From Chara braunii (Eukaryota; Streptophyta; Charophyceae; Charales; Characeae), in contig BFEA01000454.1 of the NCBI GenBank assembly GCA_003427395.1, positions 187,546 through 231,458 of the forward strand: DNA of 43,913 nucleotides, written 5' to 3'. The notes below the pieces were generated by a model. The model saw nothing but the letters and a program-made list of their open reading frames with translations, ran no database searches and was not told where the DNA came from. Made by a program: the position numbers and the translations under genes. Every line of letters starts with the position of its first letter. Within the stretch, counting starts at the first letter, position 1. Shown one piece after another: positions 41,155-43,913 of this stretch.

Positions 41155-42005
41155 GGCTCCAACTTCTTAGTAACTTCTAAGTTCTTACCCTCCCAAGCCT
41201 GATGCTGTTCAGCCCTGACCACGGAAGGGGTTTGAGTCGTGCTGGTGATATACCGACTTTATCCCCCCAGCGTTTCATTACTGAGTCCTCTAGTGGGTGA
41301 GCTCTTGCTCTAACCTTGTACTCCAGCTTCGTTGTGTAATTGAGTATGTTCGTTATGAGTGCCACGTTCAGTCTTCCTCCTCTCAGGTTCGAGTCCCATT
41401 CCTCTGGATCTAGCTCCAGGTCTTCCAACCTGGTTGTGGGGCAGTAAATCGTGAAATCCGTGGTCTTCACAACCCACACCTTCCTGATCAGGTCTGTTCT
41501 CACTGAAACCTGAGTTTTTGAGTCATTGTTGAGTCTGCTCGTTGTGGCTCCTGGTTCTTCCATCTGGTCCATATCGGTGTTCAACTAGTCCTGTTGAGGA
41601 CCCTCCCTACTGTGGACTCTGAAGGCTACCTTGGGTTCTTCGTCGTTGCGGTTCTCTAATAGCTTGTGGCTGCCTTTGATGTCCCTTCGTAGCTCTCGTG
41701 CGGTTTTCTATCGTTTTCCTTCCTCTGACCATAAGTGCTTTATCTGCCACACTCCGTGGTCCAACCGTGTCCCCCATCTTGAGTCCTGGGCTGATAAAGT
41801 TCTTGGTCTCCCTCACTCATCCTTTAGCCATTGATTGCCAAACAGTGGCTGGCATAAGACTTCTTCTCTTGTTCTTGGCTCGTGAACCTTAGCTGGGAAG
41901 ATGTCACTCCATAGCTTGAGTAAATGGCGCCAGTAGTTTCCCCCTCCCTCTCCCAGGGTATTTTGCTCTCTCCTATTCCCTCCTTACCCTGTCTCCGCCC
42001 AACCT

Positions 42006-42866
42006 TTACATGTGAACCAGAAGAGTCCCGTCATATTGTGTGCAGTTCTGTACGTAGCTATTTCTTCTTATACTTGCTAGGGCCAGTGACGTCCAAGGTA
42101 ATCTGTTGCACCTAATCAATTTGATCACCCATTTGGGCTGCAGTGCCTGAATTTGCCGTTCTGGGTCCGTTATACCTAAGCCCCCGTTCCCTTTGTTCTT
42201 CGTTACATGCTTCCACCCTACCTTTGAGATGAACCGTTGTTTGTCAGCGTTAGCTGCCCACAGGTAAGCTGCTGCCTTTCTTCTCAGTTTCGAACCTGCG
42301 TTCGGTAGGGAACTCCATATCGTTCCTGTGTACCAGAGCATTGAGAAGATTGAGGCGTTGAGTACCAGCGCCCTGCTGTATCCTGAGGTGTAAATTGTCG
42401 ACCAGGAGCCCAATTTGGCTAGCATCTTTGCTAGTAGTTCGGACGCCATGGAATGATGTGGGCCCGTCTCTGCCGTTTTGACCCCAAGGTATCTCAATGG
42501 CTCAGTCGGATCCAACCACTGCAACCCTTCCGTGCCTGCTGGTGTTCCTGGGCCTTCTAACTCATCCTCCGTCAGCCACCAACCTACCGTCTTTGGCCAG
42601 TTGATCCTCATCTCTGATGCTAGTTGAAACGCATGCATTGCTATGGTCAGTGCTTCAAAAGTTGAATCCAATGCCCTAATTAACACTGTTAAGTCATCCG
42701 CAAAGAGTATCGTCGTTGGAATGGAGATTTCTCTACCTTGCTGGTCTGGCTCTACGATCAACCTTTGGATTGACGGGTCTTTTCTTAGGAAGGAGGCTAC
42801 TGCTTGCATTATAACTAGAAAGACTGGAGCTGCCAGAGGGTCTCCCTGTCGTACTGATCTCCACAT
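42006..42866 (-). pseudogene. LINE reverse transcriptase, motif B to C-terminus
   Basis: A 286-codon open frame: SVRQGDPLAAPVFLVIMQAV, then TTILFADDLTVLIRA with the catalytic Asp pair, MRINWPKTVGWWL, and GGLGITDPERQIQALQ. Very similar to the copy at 28872-30101 (RKDPSI, EPDQQGR and FQLASEMRINWPKTVG are shared). Motif A is absent. Confidence 0.92.
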
Positions 42867-42888
42867 TGTGCCTGAAGGTCAGTTTCGG

Positions 42889-43448
42889 GGAGTCCTTAGT
42901 GTATCTCTTCTGCCTCCTGCCTGTGCATTGGTTTCTTTTCTATGGTCACCTGGCACCGTATTTTCCATATCATCCATATTATGCACTGCCGTAGAAGCTG
43001 GAAGATAGCTTTTTCGAACGGTTGCCAATCCTTCGCAAGATTGCTTCCTAGCAGCCGCGTGACGATGTTCTCTGGAAAGGCCACCGATGTCATCTGTCCC
43101 CAGAGCGACTTAGCCATTCCCCATAAACTCTCTGCTTATGGATGTTATCAAGCCGTGGAGCATAGTCTCTAGGGTGTATACCACGCATTTGGCCTTCAAG
43201 GGGTCCTGCTGTGCTCGACTCCTGCGCTCGTTTAGCCAAGTGATTACCGGTAGCGCCACTTGGGCTATTAACCACTGCATGCTTCACACCCGTCCGAGCC
43301 TTATGTTGTTAATCAAAGACCATGGTATAGTGCGCAGCTTCTTGGGGGGAACTCCCATCCTGTTTTCCGAACTCTTGGACAGCGATGCTCTCAAGCGGTG
43401 GGTCCGTCTTCTCAGACGGTAGCCAACTCACGTGGTGTAGTGGAGGAT
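42889..43448 (-). mobile_element. LINE C-terminal fragment of another copy
   Basis: Minus strand: MQWLIAQVALPVITWLNERR, then AKSLWGQMTSVAFPE, LLRQCIIWMIWKIRCQ and KKPMHRQEA, the zf-RVT region to the C-terminus. Its right end leads into the adapter-joined duplicates. Confidence 0.8.
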
Positions 43449-43486
43449 CTGTCTCTTATACACATCTAGATGTGTATAAGAGACAG
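43449..43486. other. Nextera mate-pair junction adapter (artefact)
   Basis: CTGTCTCTTATACACATCT followed at once by its reverse complement: two Tn5 mosaic ends head to head, the circularisation junction of Nextera mate-pair libraries. Not biological. It also creates the false peptide MCIRDR. Confidence 0.98.
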
Positions 43487-43620
43487 GGTGTATACCACGC
43501 ATTTGGCCTTCAAGGGGTCCTGCTGTGCTCGACTCCTGCGCTCGTTTAGCCAAGTGATTACCGGTAGCGCCACTTGGGCTATTAACCACTGCATGCTTCA
43601 CACCCGTCCGAGCCTTATGT
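43487..43620 (-). repeat. Duplicate of 43171-43308 (assembly artefact)
   Basis: Base-for-base repeat of the LINE segment from ggtgtataccacgc to ccgagccttatgt, lying between the two adapters. Confidence 0.93.
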
Positions 43621-43658
43621 CTGTCTCTTATACACATCTAGATGTGTATAAGAGACAG
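43621..43658. other. Second Nextera mate-pair junction adapter (artefact)
   Basis: Same 38-bp double mosaic end as at 43449. Its translation gives the well-known contaminant peptide VSYTHLDVYKRQ. Confidence 0.98.
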
Positions 43659-43913
43659 ACTCTACACTCTGCGTTCGCTGGGTCTCTCCTTGCCTGACTC
43701 CTTTTTTTTCGTTTAACCATTCGTTGACGGGCAGAGCAACATGAGCTATTAACCACTGCATGCTTCACACCCGTCCGAGCCTTATGTTGTTAATCAAAGA
43801 CCATGGTACAGTGCGCAGCTTCTTGGGGGGAACTCCCATCCTGTTTTCCGAACTCTTGGACAGCGATGCTCTCAAGCGGTGGGTCCGTCTTCTCAGACGG
43901 TAGCCAACTCACG
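43659..43913 (-). mobile_element. LINE zf-RVT fragment after the adapter
   Basis: The first ~90 nt (minus: VALPVNEWLNEKK-like) are from a diverged LINE copy. From about 43746 it repeats 43265-43433 with one visible difference (tggtacagtg for tggtatagtg). Runs off the window. Confidence 0.8.

Larger units (their letters stand above)
40151..42888 (-). mobile_element. LINE, 3' half (RT, zinc finger, 3' UTR)
   Basis: Poly-A at 40151-40160, two CCCTAAA tracts (40330-40345, 40452-40464), zinc finger (40768-41154) and RT from motif B onward (42006-42866). At about 42888 the sequence jumps to the C-terminal region of another copy, so the 5' part is missing by truncation or misassembly. Confidence 0.88.

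Overview
The window is nuclear DNA of a streptophyte (plant lineage). It holds the middle part of one very large plus-strand gene for a leucine-rich-repeat receptor-like kinase. Eleven exons can be placed between 382 and 39465. All ten internal junctions are phase-compatible and together encode about 732 residues. The gene runs off both window ends: earlier LRRs and the signal peptide lie upstream, and most of the kinase domain lies downstream. The long introns (0.7 to 9.9 kb), single-LRR exons, TTTAGGG-type tracts and dense LINE/SINE content suggest a repeat-rich charophycean alga such as Chara, but the species call is only a guess.

Protein layout, in order: six LRRs, one per exon (382-22061), with clean phase-2 introns; a long Ser/Pro-rich linker ending in a Cys-rich knot (24267-24976, continuing at 26722); a 'CxCVYP...GLSFS' ectodomain module that looks like the ectodomain of ALE2-type receptor kinases (26722-27059 plus 34809-35016); a transmembrane and juxtamembrane exon (38235-38495, leaving by a GC donor); and the start of a kinase domain with glycine loop and VAVK lysine (39215-39465). 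LRRs joined to an ALE2-like module is the most interesting biology here.

Almost all remaining sequence is intronic mobile or repetitive DNA. Intron 2 (1558-8110) is built of diverged tandem duplications and has a full-length U6 snRNA pseudogene. Intron 4 (9391-19339) holds a degenerate minus-strand LINE (about 12296-17030). Intron 5 holds a U6 retropseudogene with 13-bp target-site duplications. Intron 6 holds a poly-A retroposon with a 16-bp target-site duplication and a MITE-like element. Intron 8 (27060-34808) holds a LINE whose 5' half is inverted relative to its 3' half, the signature of twin priming. Intron 9 holds a third U6 fragment, a foldback and a LINE 3' fragment. The region after the last exon (39466-43913) is a pile of minus-strand LINE fragments.

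Assembly problems are visible. Two exact Nextera mate-pair junction adapters (43449-43486, 43621-43658) sit among duplicated copies of one LINE segment, so the last ~0.75 kb is artefactual. The gap at 31971-32080 is flanked by the same 11 bases and is probably not a real gap. A second gap lies at 12812-13706, and four single Ns sit inside or beside simple repeats.
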